Below the pieces are notes generated by a model. That model did not search any database. It was not told the origin of the DNA and saw only the letters and a program-made list of their open reading frames with translations. The translations under genes were made by a program, and so were the position numbers. Below are positions 1 to 12,867 of a stretch of 64,000 nt of DNA, in pieces. The stretch is from Paracentrotus lividus (lineage: Eukaryota > Echinodermata > Echinoidea > Camarodonta > Echinidae): assembly GCA_940671915.1 (NCBI GenBank), contig CALNVZ010003426.1, positions 52,398,827-52,462,826 on the forward strand, read 5' to 3'. Position 1 is the first letter of the stretch; the number at the start of each line of letters is the position of its first letter.

Positions 1-299
1 TTTTCAGTCATTCATTATGTATTTCATAAAGGAGTTCATTATATTGAATAATTGTAAAGATGAATTTAGAAATGACACTTTTTTCAGTTTCATATCGAAG
101 TGGAGAATTAATGGATGTTTATAAAACTAGCTGCCTGAACGTCTGGCCAGCCCAATAACAAACCCATTTACACCCTCTGTGGATTTGAGCCTTGTCATGT
201 CTGTCACCAATATCACATCAATTAAACTTGTTATGTACATGGCTATTATGAACTTGAATTTCGATGAGAATATTTTACTCTTGGAATAAAGTCACTCTA
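1..299. other. No feature recognised
   Basis: AT-rich unique-looking DNA. I see no coding segment, repeat or structured element here. Confidence 0.5.
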
Positions 300-959
300 C
301 AATTAAATATATTTCTTTATTTTATTCATTTTTCCTCTTCTCTCCTATAAATTTTTGTATATATAATTGTTTTTGTGAGTATCTTTCCTTACTCTTCATC
401 CCTGTTAAATCTTTTGTATTTCACTGTTTTGTCTAACTTCGTTCTTCTCTTCTATAAATCTTTATATCATTCTTTGATTTGTGTTTCTTCCTTCTTTTCT
501 TCAATCATTTCTTATTTCTTTATCCTACTTGGCTACTATTTCTTGTGTATTTTTTTTATCACTCTTCTTTGTATAAATTCTAGTGCATTTCTTTGTATAA
601 TCCTTTTTCCTCTCCTCTTCCTATAAATTCTTATGTATTTCATTGTATTTTTTTTCTCTTCTTCTCCAGTAGATTGTTATGTATTTATTTGTTTTGAGTT
701 TCTTCCTTCTTCTCTTCAATCATATATTTATGTATATCTTTGTTTCAACATTCTTTCCCCTACTCTTCCTATTAATTCTTATGTATTTCTTTGTTTTCTT
801 TCCTTTTCTCTCCTTTAATTTCTTATGCATTTTATAGTTTTACTAGCTAACATTTATTAATGATTTCCTCTTTTTATCCCCCTTTTTTCTTCTATCCAAA
901 TTTATCATTGTTTGTGTTTTTTTTTTTTCACTTTACTTTTCTTTCCTCTCATATCATTC
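300..959. repeat. Pyrimidine-rich degenerate tandem repeat
   Basis: The plus strand is almost purely T/C with recurring words such as cctataaattcttatg and atttctttgt at irregular spacings of roughly 60-110 bases (near 346, 448, 573, 627, 672, 771 and 813). The small open frames across it are hydrophobic translations of this simple sequence and are not genes. Confidence 0.6.
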
Positions 960-963
960 TTAA

Positions 964-1578
964 CTCCTTACGTGCCACCCCGCCCAAACCCCTCTGCCGC
1001 ACTGGTAATCCGTACATGCCAGGGCCTCTATCCCCCACTGCCAAGTTTTTTTCCCCCTTGTACTTAGAGATGACAGTCAATACTTTCTCATAACTTTATT
1101 TAAGAGAACGGTCGATAACAATGTGCTTAAAATATTTGGCATTCTTATTTGTCTCTAAAGTCACACCAAATTCTGTTTTAAAAAAAATAGAGGGCAGTTA
1201 TCTAATCTTGCATTGTTCCAAGGCATGATTTTGTTTTTTATTGTGTGCGATTGTTTATGCACTAGGTCCTATCAAAATGTTGACAAACACATGAAATTAC
1301 TCAGAACAAGTTTAATTTAAACTGGGTAAAGAGAATATTGGCCAATTAAAAGCCGGATGTGCCCGCAGCAGAATAAAGCGGATTAACCTGTGAGTGTGAA
1401 GTGCGCAGAACAATAGAATCGGCGTAATCAATCAAGGTTATTCCGAATGTGCGCAATCATGCACGAAGCAGGGGAGGGTAGGAGACAAAGCATGGATTAA
1501 GCAGTCAATAGTAGGCTAGCAAACATGAGTATGGAACCGAACAGTAGGCTACGCATCATGCATCCGGCACGTAAAGAG
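964..1578. mobile_element. TTAA-flanked MITE-like element (piggyBac-type target site)
   Basis: The ends are inverted repeats: CTCCTTACGTGCC at the left and GGCACGTAAAGAG at the right, each bordered by TTAA (960-963 and 1579-1582). TTAA target duplications are characteristic of piggyBac-superfamily elements. No transposase is visible, so it would be non-autonomous. A partial reverse-complement copy of its left end occurs at about 15480-15595. Confidence 0.6.
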
Positions 1579-2961
1579 TTAAAGTATCACCTTTTCTTTA
1601 GTAATTACACATTCCCTCTTTCTTCATTGTTATGTCTTACATTGCTTATTTGTTCGTCATAGACTAGTAATTGAAAACGCAGTGGGTATGGTTTTGACAA
1701 GGGTGACCCTTTAAGGTCGCGATTAAGGTCACCGTAGGAATTTCTAACACTAAGGCCCGTATTCTGTTACGTGGTTTAGAGTTGTACGGCAATTGACAAT
1801 AGAATCGAACAATAGCACCGTACGAGAAAAAACTCCCAGCCGAAAAAAGAACCTCCCAAACGTGTACAACTTCCGTACAGCTGGAAGTTTCTCGTGCACG
1901 AAATGCACAAGATAAAACCGGGAAATCCATTGAAATAATGACGCAAAGCATGATTTGTAGCCGCTTTATCCTTTGACTGCGATGTTGTTGCATTGTCGCT
2001 TGTCATTGCATTTTTAAATATCACGTCTTATTCATTAACAATTCAGTGGCCTGGGAAGGGAACAATTAACCCAGGGAGGTGGAAAGGGAGTTTTATTCTT
2101 TTGAATTAATCTCCTAAAATAGCTCCACGAATTTTTCTTTCACAAATGTGAAGTGTCCATATTGGCCAAAAAGCAATGAAAGTTGAATTGGATTCCGATA
2201 TCACGCTTACATGCCATGCCCAAAAGTCTCACGTTAGGTGCATGCGCACCAATCTTTTCCTATTACTATTTTGTATGTTTGTTTTTTCTTTTTTTTTTCT
2301 TATTTGGAGGGGCAAAAGTGAATATGGAAGGGTGAAATGTAAATTTCCATATTTAAATATTCAACTCTTTACAGAGCCAACATAAACAATAAAACGTCAA
2401 TGTTCATTAAACAATATCCACTCGGCGTCGAAAATCCCTACATCTATCAAATAATATAAATAATTATGGACCTTGAAGAATGGTGGGAATTGTTTCCATT
2501 CTTTTGTGTGTATTTTTTGTACATTTGTATGATGTATGCTCGCTATATTGAAATGGAGCGGGAAATTCTTTTACTGTGATGAAAAATGTAATCCATGCTT
2601 AACAAGATATATTATCAAAGCACGGATTATCTTTTCTTGAAAGCTTAGCGGTTCCAGGTTAGGCTTGACATGGCACAATGACAACGGACAAAGGTTTCAG
2701 ATCAGGGGCGGGAACCAATTGCTGAATGAACTACTCGTTTTAGTATTTGAATCCCAATTTGCATAAACTGTTGTTGCTATCACTGACAAACACGTTTCTT
2801 GTCTCACATAGGCAACACAATAATAATATGCAAAAAAGGAAATCGAGTGGCCTATTTATCAAATGCCATTAATAATTCAGTAGTCTTGGAAAGAAAACAT
2901 TGTTACATTTTCAGTTGAAAATGATAATCGGGTTTTTTCCCTCTGTAGAAATGGACGTATA

Positions 2962-3246
2962 GTGGTATCTGACGTCGCGGGATGTCTTCTGAGACTCGAA
3001 CACTCGGAGACGTCCCGATAATTGTTTATGTATCATCAGAGACGATCCCCGACAAAAAAAAACCACACAGATTCGTAAGAAGTTCTATTTTCCTCGGACT
3101 CATGAGATATCGCGGAGATTTCATTGGAGACGTCTCGTTCGCGACCACTTTGATCTTTCCCGGACAAAAATCAAAACCGTATTCTAAACCCGTCCCAAAA
3201 TCCAGTCTCAAATCAGGGTCTCATGGCAAATACCTTGAGATACCAC
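2962..3246. mobile_element. Small inverted-repeat element with GTGGTATCT ends, copy 1
   Basis: It starts with GTGGTATCTGACGTCGCGG and ends with CTTGAGATACCAC. The interior is dominated by GAGACGTC-type words alternating with gcgac, as in the better preserved copy at 22853-23154. The 89-residue frame inside is only a translation of these repeats. Confidence 0.55.
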
Positions 3247-3253
3247 CATAAAG

Positions 3254-3790
3254 GTGGTATCTTCACTTGTCCCCGCGACTTGGAACTCCAGGACGTCTCC
3301 GATATAAATATATTTTTTCTGTCGCGAGCATTCGCGGCGATTCGGCCGGGGAGACGGGGCGGGGGGGGTGGACGTGTCCCCCTCCCTCGATTTTAAGGGG
3401 ATCGTCCCCCTTCGATTTTAAAAATGAACAAATTTTATGTAGTGATTAGCTTGTTGAAAGCTAAAAGGAGGTAAAATTTATGTCAAATACAATGCATCAA
3501 AAGTATTATAAAGGCAGAATTTTCGGGCTTCGGCGCTTCGCGCTTCCGCAATATTTCATTTAGTTTTTGCATAATGTTGCGAAGTATGCAAATTTTGAGG
3601 TATTATTTTTTCACTTTTGGGTGTTTCGTCCCCCCCCCCCCCCTCCCGTCGTGACATGAAATCGCCGCGCTTGGGTCGTGGGAAATATTCTCGGAGACGT
3701 CTCTGAGACGTCTGCGACAAAAAACATCCTAAACAATTTCAAACCATTCTCAAATTAGTAATTCAAACTAGTTCCAAAATCCGTTTTCCG
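3254..3790. mobile_element. Second GTGGTATCT element, adjacent, right end indistinct
   Basis: A second GTGGTATCT terminus begins only 7 bases after the first copy ends, and GAGACGTC words recur at 3690-3720. Between them (about 3335-3672) lies a G/C-homopolymer segment with 'gcgcttcgcgcttccgc', resembling the element at 18403-19946. The right terminus is not clear. Confidence 0.4.
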
Positions 3791-4297
3791 TGTAATGACA
3801 CAAGTGACTTGCCACATTAGTTTATTGTTGGTTTTTGCGTCAGTTGTCCTTTCTACAAAATGTCAGGTCAAACTAATACTTCAATCGTGTCGGAAAATGT
3901 CAATTTTGATGATTAACATGCAATTAATCTAATCGATGTGGAGAGTTCTATAATGCACCTCTTTATTAAACAAAGTTTTAACAACATTTAACTTCAAGTT
4001 AACGAGAAAATAGATAAATGAGCTTCCTCCGACATAAAACCCGCATAGCCATATCAAATTCTAAACCACCTATACCCCTAGTTTAGAATTCTTTAGAAAT
4101 GTGTGTACATAAATGATCCCGAATGACGTCATCTGAATCTACTTTCGTACGATAGGACGCACGCTTCACTGACGCTTCATAGAGAAGCGTGCAAATCAGC
4201 GTTGCATTCTCGTCTCATTACCCTTACTATTTTCGTGCGACAGCACAACTCTAAACACCGCAACAGAATACGGGCCTAACAGATTAAACCAGTACTA

Positions 4298-5671
4298 CAG
4301 GGTGTATCAATAAAAACGGGACAATTTTGAAAAGTCTGTCCAAATTTCGTTTCAAATTACGATATCTATATTTTGATGCTAATAGATGCTCTGAAGTCTT
4401 ATCTTGCAAATGCAATTTAAAATAATAAATTTCGTTCATGCTTGAGCGCACACAGAACGTTTTTGTCGGGGGCTCAAAAAAAGGCTTGCGCACAAAATGG
4501 AAGAAAATGAGAAATACGATCATCAGACTTCTTGCTAATCAGCAGACTTACTTTTAACCTTTTCATTATCTTTGCCATTATTTTCGAATTATGCTTTCAA
4601 AATACATTTACAAAGCTATTTATTTACTTGAATTGCTTTTTGTTTTGTTTTGTTTTTTTCACATGTTAACATGTTATCTTTTAGCATTGAATATTCCTTC
4701 AAACTAAAAAAAATAAATAAAAAATTTTATCAACCCAAGAAAGGGGACTTGGTTGGTTGGTAGATTATTTGATTGATTGATTGCTTTGTTTGTTGGTTTG
4801 TTTGTTTGTTTGATTGACTGATTGATTGATTGTTTGATTGATGGATTGATTTATTAATTGATCGCTTGATTGAATGAAGGATTGGTAGATTGACCATTTT
4901 GAATGATTGATCGTTTGATTAATTCATTCATTGTTTCTTTGAATGATTGATTGATTGATCGATTACTTTTTTATTGATTATTCATATGGTTGATTAAATC
5001 GGAAGAATCATAGGAAATCACCTCATTACACTAACATAATCATTTATCAGTGTAAAGTAACAATCAATCCGAATGGAGTACCTGATTGAAAATAAATAAT
5101 ACTTTTTTTTTTTTAACCTCAGACAAAAACTTTCCGTGTTTGTTAAAGCATGAACAAAACAAACAGATTCAATCAATCAATCAATAAATCAATCCATCAA
5201 TCAATCAATCAATCAATCAATTAAACAACCAACTGAATCCCCTTTCTTGGGTTGACAAAAAAAAAGAGAAGATAGGCCTATTTAAGTTAAAGGAATATTT
5301 ATCGCAAAAAGATAACAATGAAAAGGAAAACAAAAGAATCAAAGTTAATAAAAAGCTTTGTAAATAAATTTGAAATCATAATTCGAAAATAATGGCAAAG
5401 AAAAAGAAAAAGTTTAGAAGAAGACTGCTGATTAGCAAGAAGTCTGATGATCATATTTCTCCTTTTTTCCATTTTGTGCGCAAGCCTTTTTTTGAGCCTT
5501 CAACAAAAATGTTCTGTGTGTGCTCAAGCATGAACGAAACTTATTTTTTAAAATTACATTTGAAAGATAAGACTTCAGAGCACCTATTAACATAAAAATA
5601 CACACATCATGATTTGAAACAAAATTTTGACAGACTTTTCAAAACTGTCCCGTTTTTATTGATACGCACTG
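4298..5671. mobile_element. Long-hairpin Tc1/mariner-like foldback element with TA duplication
   Basis: The left end CAGGGTGTATCAATAAAAAC is mirrored by GTTTTTATTGATACGCACTG at the right, with TA on both sides (4296-4297 and 5672-5673). The inverted arms extend over several hundred bases: the cttcatgcttgag / ctcaagcatgaac and aagaaaggggac / cccctttctt segments pair. The centre is GATT-rich on the left and AATC-rich on the right, so nearly the whole element can fold back. No transposase is visible. Confidence 0.7.
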
Positions 5672-5779
5672 TATAACGTGAACAGACACGTGAGGAGACA
5701 ACTCTTCGAGGAAACACAACTCTAGACCAATGTATAAGGATACGAGCCAATCAGCTTACACGATTGTATATTCGAAATT

Positions 5780-5952
5780 CAGTTGGCATCAGTTTGTATG
5801 CATCCTGCACTGAACGAGGACGATATACGTGGAACTCCTAAATTAATATTGAATAATCTGCCATTCTCTCAGCCATTGAAGCAAAATATCGGAGATTTAC
5901 ATCTTAATTTTCTTTTTATTATTTTGCCTGTCATGGAGGAGTGCTGGAAAAG
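5780..5952 (+). other. Candidate 5' exon ending in a splice donor
   Basis: An ATG at 5933 opens ATG GAG GAG TGC TGG AAA AG and is followed at once by GTGAGT, a consensus donor. The nearest good plus-strand acceptor with an exon and poly(A) signal is at 14681, after the whole satellite region. Joining the two gives only a 13-codon frame, so if transcribed this may be non-coding or a 5' leader. It is an inference from splice-like motifs only. Confidence 0.2.
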
Positions 5953-6189
5953 GTGAGTTTTTTCGTTACTAATTCAAAACGCAAGTTAATTTGCTTGTTA
6001 TTATTTGATTTATGTGGATGGGAAACGGCATTGTAGAATGCGTTTCACCAATTACCTTTTCTTCCATTAATGTGAGGAGATACAATGGTATACATAATTT
6101 ATTTAAAATCATACTTAGCTGTTCTGCATTAGCTTTGGCAAATAATAGCGCTCCTTTTGTGAGATTACATTTGATCTTGTGCTACAATG

Positions 6190-7994
6190 CATAGTTTTTG
6201 ATGAGCTAGGGTATATTAAAATGTTTCCTTATAATCCATACTAGAGTATAATTTTAAGCTTGAAAATATAATTGTTAAAGTGGGGTGCAGAAATTAATTC
6301 TCTAGTCTAACTCTAAACTAGGAAATTTGAGTTTATAAACTAAGAGCGTCTGTTTGCTGGCCCAGTGTGGGGCCTCTGACTACATCACTTTGGAAAGTGG
6401 TCTCTGTCACATTATTCTGTACTTACATTCATCTTTGGAGAGATGTAGGTAGTTTTATGAATTCGTCCACACAATCAAGATTAACTTAAATCTTGTGCCG
6501 CAATAATAGTTGTATAATTTAATAGTGATGAGATATTATTATTATTATTATTTCTTCTTTTTTTTTTACAAACAAACTAGCTTGTCCATGTCACAATTTA
6601 CATACGGTATAACTTTAATCTTGGCAATATAATTGTGAATGTAAGCTGCAATTGTTGTTTCCTAAAAGGGTCCGTGCGATTCCTAGCTCTGTGTGGGACC
6701 TATGACTACATCACTTTGGAATGTGGCCTCTTTCACATTATTCTGTATTTACATTCATCTTTGGAGAGATGTAGGTAGTTTTATGAATTCGCCTACACAA
6801 TCAAGATTAACTTAAATCTTGTACCTCTACATATAGTTGCATAATTTAATGGTAATGATATATTAAAATGTTTTCTTACGAACAAACTATATCACAATTG
6901 AAATAAGGAATAACTTTAATCTTTGCCATATAATTGTGAATGTTAGGTGCAATAGTTGATTTATAAAAGGGTTCGTTTCCTAGCTCTGTGTGGGTTCCTC
7001 TGACTACATCACTTTCAAATGTGGTCTCTTTCACATTATTCTGTATTTACATTCATCTTCGAAGAGATTTAGGTAGTTTTATGAATTCTTCGACACGATC
7101 AAGATTAACTTAAATATTAAGCCGCAATATATGAAGAGCTTGTTTCCAAAAGGGACTAAATCCATATTTTACCAAAGTTCACTTTTTAAGCTAAATATAT
7201 GCACCTAGTACAAGGGATTAAAATGCCTAACATCGCATTCCAAATTTTTTTTTGCAATATAATAACCCTAACCCTTAAAGTTAGTCCTTATTTAACTAGC
7301 ACAATATTTTTTTGATAATTAGGTAAACCCCAAAACCCTGCCAAAACATACCCTGCCACTAGCACAATCTAGCCATATACCTAACCCTAACCCTAACCTC
7401 AATCCCAACCCTAACCCCTAGCCCCTAAACCCTAAACTTAACCCCTAACCCTACACCCTAACCCTAAACCCTAACCCTAAACCCTAAACCCTAACCCTAC
7501 ACCCTAACCCTAAACCCTAAACCCTAACCCAATCTTAACCCTAACCCTAACCCCTAACCCTAACCCTAAACCCTAATCCTTAACCCTATGGTTTCCTAGC
7601 TCTGTGTGGCACCTATGACTACATCACTTTGGCATGTGGTCTCTTTCAAATTATTTTGTATTTACATTCATCTTTGGAGAGATGGAGGTAGTTTTATGAA
7701 TTCGTCCAAACAATCAAGATTAACCTAAATCTTGTGCCGCAATATTAGCCTATAGTTGCAGAATTTATTGGTAATGATATATTAAAATGTTTTCTTACAA
7801 AAAACCAGCTTGTCCATAACACACTTTAAATAGAGTTTAACTTTAATCTTTGCAATATAATTAAGAAAGTAGGGTGCAATAGTTGTTACCTACAAGTGTC
7901 CGTTTCCTAGCTCTGTGTGGGTCCTCTGACTACATCACTTTGGAATGTTGTCTTTTTCACATTATTCTGTATTAACTTTATCTTTGACGAGATG
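6190..7994. repeat. ~300-bp tandem satellite, left block
   Basis: The phrase tgactacatcactttgg recurs with tacatcactt at 6381, 6707, 7005, 7620 and 7931, giving units of about 300-330 bp once the telomere-like insertion at 7120-7588 is discounted. Each unit also carries 'gagatgtaggtagttttatgaattc' split over the junction of the 7997-14412 insertion. The array resumes at 14415. Confidence 0.75.
7120..7588. repeat. Telomere-like (CCCTAA)n segment inside the satellite
   Basis: From about 7378 to 7588 the DNA is imperfect CCCTAA/CCCTAAA repeats. They are preceded by a leader (gataattaggtaaacccc ... gccactagcacaatc) that reappears before a second (CCCTAA)-rich block at 14927-15105. The shared leader shows that this is a dispersed sequence unit and not a chromosome end. 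Confidence 0.7.
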
Positions 7995-8891
7995 TACACT
8001 CTCAGAAAAATTTTAACCAACCGTTGGTTCAAATATGAACTTACCAACTGTTGGTTATACACGTTAACCAACCCCAGTTGGTTAAAATTTAACCAATTGT
8101 GTATTAAAATTGAAGAGTGTAGTGGAAGAAGTACTTAAGTCACATTTTTTCAAAAATGAGTTTTTTGCATAAATGATATTCACATACCATCAAGAATCAT
8201 GTGCACGTATAAGATATATATATACAAAGTGCCCCCACCAACAACCCCAATTTCGAATAATTGGGGAGGTTTTTTGTAGTGGTAAGAAAGATTAAGTCCA
8301 TAATGAGTGAAACAGTATTAATCCTGTGGTAGTGGAAGAATATTAATCGATATTTAGTGGAAATTTTGCAGGAAGATTGAATGTTTTAGTAAATGATTGC
8401 ACCTATGTCGATTGTAATGAATTTCAGGGAAATACAGTAAATAATTTTGATGTTTTACATGTCAATGCCAGAAGTTTGAATAAAAATTATGATGAGTTGT
8501 TACCTTGCTGACCTGCCTCAAGCATAATTTCTCTGTAATTGGTATCTCTGAAACATGGTTAAATCTACTTCTGATATCAATTTATTCCAGATACCAGGAT
8601 ACTCATTGTTCATTCTGTCGAACTGACAAGTTGGAGGCGGAGTGCCTTGTATATTAGGAAGGACTAGTAGTAAAATTCGGTTTGAATTATCTGGTACAAA
8701 ACCAGGTTATGAATCAATTTTTGTTGAATGTTCTGGTAACAATAGAAAACAGTAGTTGGTTGTGTGTGATTAAAGCACAAATACCGATAGTACACTTTTT
8801 GTGAAAACTTTGAATTACAGCTACAATCTCTTAGCAGAGAAAACAAAGATGTCTATATTATAGGCGATTTTAACCTTAATTTGCTAAATTA

Positions 8892-9299
8892 ATGAATTCT
8901 GATGCTAAGGTAAAAGATTTTGTTGACTTGATGAATTCTTTGGGTCTATTTTCCCTTATCTCAAAGCCCACTCGAATCTCACATAATACAGCCACTCTTA
9001 TAGACAATATATTTACTAACTGTTTCATAATGATTTTGATGCTGGTGTATTATGTTCAGATATATGGAGACCATTTGCCAATTTTTTGTGTTAATAAGGG
9101 TGATTTTGTCGATAAATCAAACAACCAGGCCACATTTAAGCGATTAATCACAAATGAAAGGATCTTGACCTTCAGCAAAACTTACTGCAATACTGATTGG
9201 CAGGACTTGTACGGCTTAGATAATCCTGAAGAGTCTTATGAATATTTTTATCGTCTTTTCACTGATTTGTATGACCAATGTTTCCCTCTTGTCAAGTGA
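8892..9299 (+). pseudogene. LINE endonuclease C-terminal fragment
   Basis: This 135-codon open segment is the later part of an apurinic-type endonuclease of a CR1/L2 LINE. The segment SLISKPTRISHNTATLIDNI is the family's conserved 'P-T-R ... T-LIDNI' region, and 'DHLPI' follows at about residue 58 where the catalytic SDH box lies. It opens just after the GDFN box at about 8865, from which it is separated by a stop. The first methionine is not a biological start. Confidence 0.7.
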
Positions 9300-10560
9300 T
9301 AAATAAGAAGAAATGCCAAGAAACCTTGGATCACTCCTGGGCTTATTAATTCAATCAATCGCAAACATCATCTATATTCAATTATGTCAAACGGCAAATT
9401 GTATAAATAAAAAAGAAATATGTTGATTATAAAATGTTCTCGTTAGAACGCTCCGTTCAGCAAAACAGACATTTTATGACGACCTATTTCAAAGTGTTAA
9501 GGAGATATTAGGAAAACTTGGTCACATATCAATGAATTACTGGGCAGGGGTAGAAAGCATTTGATCCCTCAGAGATGTTTTATGAGGGGTCATCGTTAGT
9601 GTCAAGTAAGCAAAAGGCTGAATGTTTTAACAAGTATTTCATTGGATTGCCTGCTAAAAATAAGTAGGGAAATTCCAAACATTACCGCAGTCTTTTCATG
9701 AATTTTTTAAAGCCAAACACTGATAATGCGGTCTCTGTTTCTTAGACCAATTTCTTCTTTGAAATCATTATTTTGTTTCGTATAAATTCATCTAAGTCAA
9801 GTGGTTTCAAATGATATTGCCCTAGGGTTGTTAAAGAATGTATCAATTTTTTTGTTGAACCATTATGTCTTATTTTTAATAACTCGTTGTCACATGGGAT
9901 ATCCCTTCAAAATAAAGGTTGCTAAGGTTGTTCCTGTTTTTAAAAAAAGATGACAAGACAAATATTGCTAATTACAGGCCTATAGCTCTTTTTGCCAATA
10001 TTTTCTAAGATCTTAGAAAAATAGTTTACAAGCGGTTAAACGAGTTTTATTGAGAAAAGACATTTTGATTCCTCAGCAATTTGGCTTCCGAAAACACTTT
10101 CTACTAGCATGGGTGTATTCAACTTACTAAATACTATTATAAAATCTTTGATGATGGTACTTTTGCCTTGGAATTTTCCTTGATTTATCTAAAGCGTTTG
10201 ACACGATCGACCATGCCATCCTTCTTCGTAAAACTTCAGCACTATGGATGCGTGGAGTAGCGTTGGCTTGGTTCCAGAGCTACTTACAAGATTCGAACAC
10301 AATATGGTCGTGTTGTTAATGTGTTAAATGCAATCTGGTAATATTCACTATGGTGTGCCCCAGGGTTCGGTACTGGGCCTTTATTATTCTTAATCTAACA
10401 TCAACGATATAATCAAAACTCATCAAATTTGTTTTTGTATTCTTTGTTTGCAGATGACACTAGTTTACTATTGTTCATAAAACATTGCTACTCTCATGTC
10501 ATTAGCAAATGTAGAAATCAAAAAGTTACTAGCATGGTTCTCTGTAATAAACTATTATAA

Positions 10561-10929
10561 ATGTTAAAAAAACTAAATGTATTTATATTCGATCGCGAGG
10601 CAAAATTATTCCGGATAATGTGGATATTTCTTAATGTTGCTCATAGTGAACATGTTCAATTTCTAGGAGTAATTATCGACGAGCATTTGACTTGGAAACC
10701 CCACTTAGATTCAGTGTCTACTAAGGTTTCTCGAGGTGTAGGCGTTATATGTAGATTAAGATGTATTTTACCTGAGCCTATTCTAAGCTTTGTACACCAG
10801 CATTGTACTTCCTACCTGACTTACTGTAATGTTGCATGGGCAATACCTTTAAGACAATACATTGACAAACTAAAATTTGCAAAAGAAAATTTTAAGGCTT
10901 ATCACCAATTCGACTTTCAGACACCTTAG
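10561..10929 (+). pseudogene. LINE reverse transcriptase thumb-region fragment
   Basis: This 122-codon segment follows the FADD box region. It contains 'VQFLGVIIDEHLTWKPHLD', the conserved stretch after the RT palm in CR1/L2-type elements, then SKVSRGVGVICRLR-like and 'LTYCNVAW' motifs of the thumb. It belongs to the LINE at 8302-11623 and is separated from the palm by frame breaks. It is not a host gene. Confidence 0.7.
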
Positions 10930-11309
10930 TAAACCTTTATTCCTGCAGTTACAGTTACTTCCGCTTGATGATTTAGTTGCATTTAATTGTTGATTTTCAT
11001 GTTTAAACTTCATGTTTGCCCCCAATTCTTGCCAACTAAAAATTTATTTCCCCTTAACTCTCAGATACATAATTATAATACACGTCAACTAAACCTTATC
11101 CACCGACCTCATGTAAGAACCAAGTTTCATTGAATTCTTTCTTAACAATTGTATCAAGGAATGGAACCAATTGCCTGCTGATATTAGGAACTGTACGACT
11201 CTTTATCGGTTTAGAGTGGAATGTAAAAAATACCTCTTTAAGAATCTGAGTTAAATTAATGTAGTTAAATTCTGAGTTGTTTCATACTACTAGCAGTTGA
11301 CCAGCCTAA

Positions 11310-11777
11310 ACGTGTGTGTGTTGTCTATGTGTGTGTGTGTTGTGTGTGTGTGTGTGTATGTATGTGTTGTTTTTATGTGTGCATGATTTACTTACCTTGT
11401 TTAATGTACATATCTGTAGTTTAGATCTTTGCATATTATGTATTTTCCTTCATTATTTATATCTCTTTTAGTTTAGTGTAGGGCCCCACTCACAAGCTTT
11501 GCTTCTCAGGGGTCCTAAAAAATCTTTCATATCATATTGTATTTTATGTATCACCTGATTATAACGTTTTGTACTCATATGTCTGGTTTTTGAATAAATT
11601 AAACTTGAAACTTGAACTTGAACTTAAGTCCATGATTGTAGTGGAAGAAGTACCTAAGTCCACCAAGCTGTGAGTCCAAGCTTTCCCTATGGGACGAGGA
11701 ATGGGGCAGCCCTCCTATTTTTTGGTATTGGCAGACCCAAAATGTGTACTAAGATTTGTCTGACGTTAATGTGTACG

Positions 11778-11819
<42 letters not shown>

Positions 11820-11820
11820 T
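11310..11820. repeat. Two (GT)n microsatellites
   Basis: GT runs occur at about 11312-11367 (inside the LINE 3' region) and 11784-11822. Both are imperfect. Confidence 0.8.
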
Positions 11821-12294
11821 GTGCGTCAAAATAAAATTATTTTTTTGGGAGGGTAGTTAAACCCGATAGCTGGTTTTCACACAGTAGGGAAGTGGTAGTC
11901 TTTCATAGTGGATGCATATTGGGACTTTGCAAGAGAGTAAGCACAAAGCGCAGGTGGGCGGTTGATCAGCGCGCGCCCCCCCCCCAAAAAAAAATAATAA
12001 TAATAAAAAAAAATTAAAAAAAAATAAAAATATTGGGGATGTCAAAGCATGCACAAACAAAAGTTTCACCTGCAATGTGGCTTTCTCAAGTCAAATATTA
12101 TCAATTGTATTTCAAAGTCTTATCATTTTTGTAAAGTGGAAGATGGGCCCCCCGCCCCGCCCTTCAACATAATTTTTTTAAAGCCCCCAATCGGGTAAAG
12201 TAGGGCCTAACTTTTCCACTGCATAGGTAGTATATGTATAAGGTTATTTAGATGAGTTTTTATCACATCGTGTCAGACAGGCAAGAAAGCAGGT

Positions 12295-12790
12295 TAGACG
12301 GGCCTGCCCATAAAACACCAAAAATTAAAAAAAGTGCCCCAACATGAGTATAATAACCATCCGGTCAGGTATATATGACAAATTGCTACGTGCCGGCCGC
12401 TGCCATCTTAATTTCATATTTCATATTTTGTCAATTTATGTCACACAATAGTCATAAGCTGCTTTACAGGGGCTGGCCTCCTTAAAATCCCCAAATAGTA
12501 AAAAAAGTGCCCTAAAACAGTAAAAAAAAAAAAAAAATTATATTGCCACCCCCATATGATTAATCCCTATCAATAATATGGGGGAAATATGCAATGTTGG
12601 TCATAAATTCAATGGATCATATTTTATCCTCTTAATTCAGACAGGTGAAATCTGGGGAAGCAGGCTTCACCCTTTGAAACACCAAAATTTTGAAAAAAAA
12701 TTGCCCCAAAATGGGTAAAAATAACATAATGACACCCCCACCCCCACAGTAAAAAATGTTAAAATATAAATATTAAGATGACACCATATT
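12295..12790. repeat. Degenerate ~170-bp tandem repeat
   Basis: Three similar blocks contain a 'cacc/cccc aaa ... aaaaaaagtgcccc' phrase (near 12317, 12490 and 12680), followed by 'acaccccc/ccaccccc' phrases and 'tcata' segments. No coding signal. Confidence 0.5.
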
Positions 12791-12867
12791 AAAATATGAT
12801 AAAGCCTCAATTTTTAAAGAAATCAATACGAATTGCCTCAAACAAAAAACCCCCATGATGAGGTTTT

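Larger units (their letters stand above)
1754..4276. mobile_element. Harbinger-type inverted-repeat element, non-autonomous, with nested insertions
   Basis: The left end GGCCCGTATTCTGTTACG and the right end CAACAGAATACGGGCC are inverted repeats that continue inward through a TTTAGAGTTGT match. Both ends are bordered by TAA (1751-1753, 4277-4279). A 3-bp TAA/TTA duplication with GGCCC-type termini fits PIF/Harbinger elements. The interior has no transposase-like frame. It holds two small elements with GTGGTATCT ends (2962-3246 and from 3254) and a G/C-tract segment at 3335-3672. Confidence 0.65.
8302..11623 (+). mobile_element. Degenerate CR1/L2-type LINE with 10-bp target duplication
   Basis: Endonuclease and reverse transcriptase motifs occur in order on the plus strand but in several frames: HVNARSLN near 8460, ISETW near 8545, IIGDFNLN near 8860, the NYRPIALF box near 9970, [14 protein letters not shown] near 10190, GVPQGSVLG near 10350, FADDTSLL near 10450 and FLGVIIDEHLTWK near 10665. 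It ends in a short TTGAAC-repeat tail. TTAAGTCCAT occurs on both sides (8292-8301 and 11624-11633), which I read as the target-site duplication. There are many frameshifts and stops, so it is dead. No RNase H domain is seen. Confidence 0.8.

Noticed and set aside
375-1093. Hydrophobic frames as small membrane proteins
   Set aside because: They come from T/C-rich repetitive DNA, and the frames shift with each repeat unit.
7378-7588. True telomere or contig end
   Set aside because: The repeats are internal, degenerate, flanked by satellite on both sides and share a leader with a second internal block.
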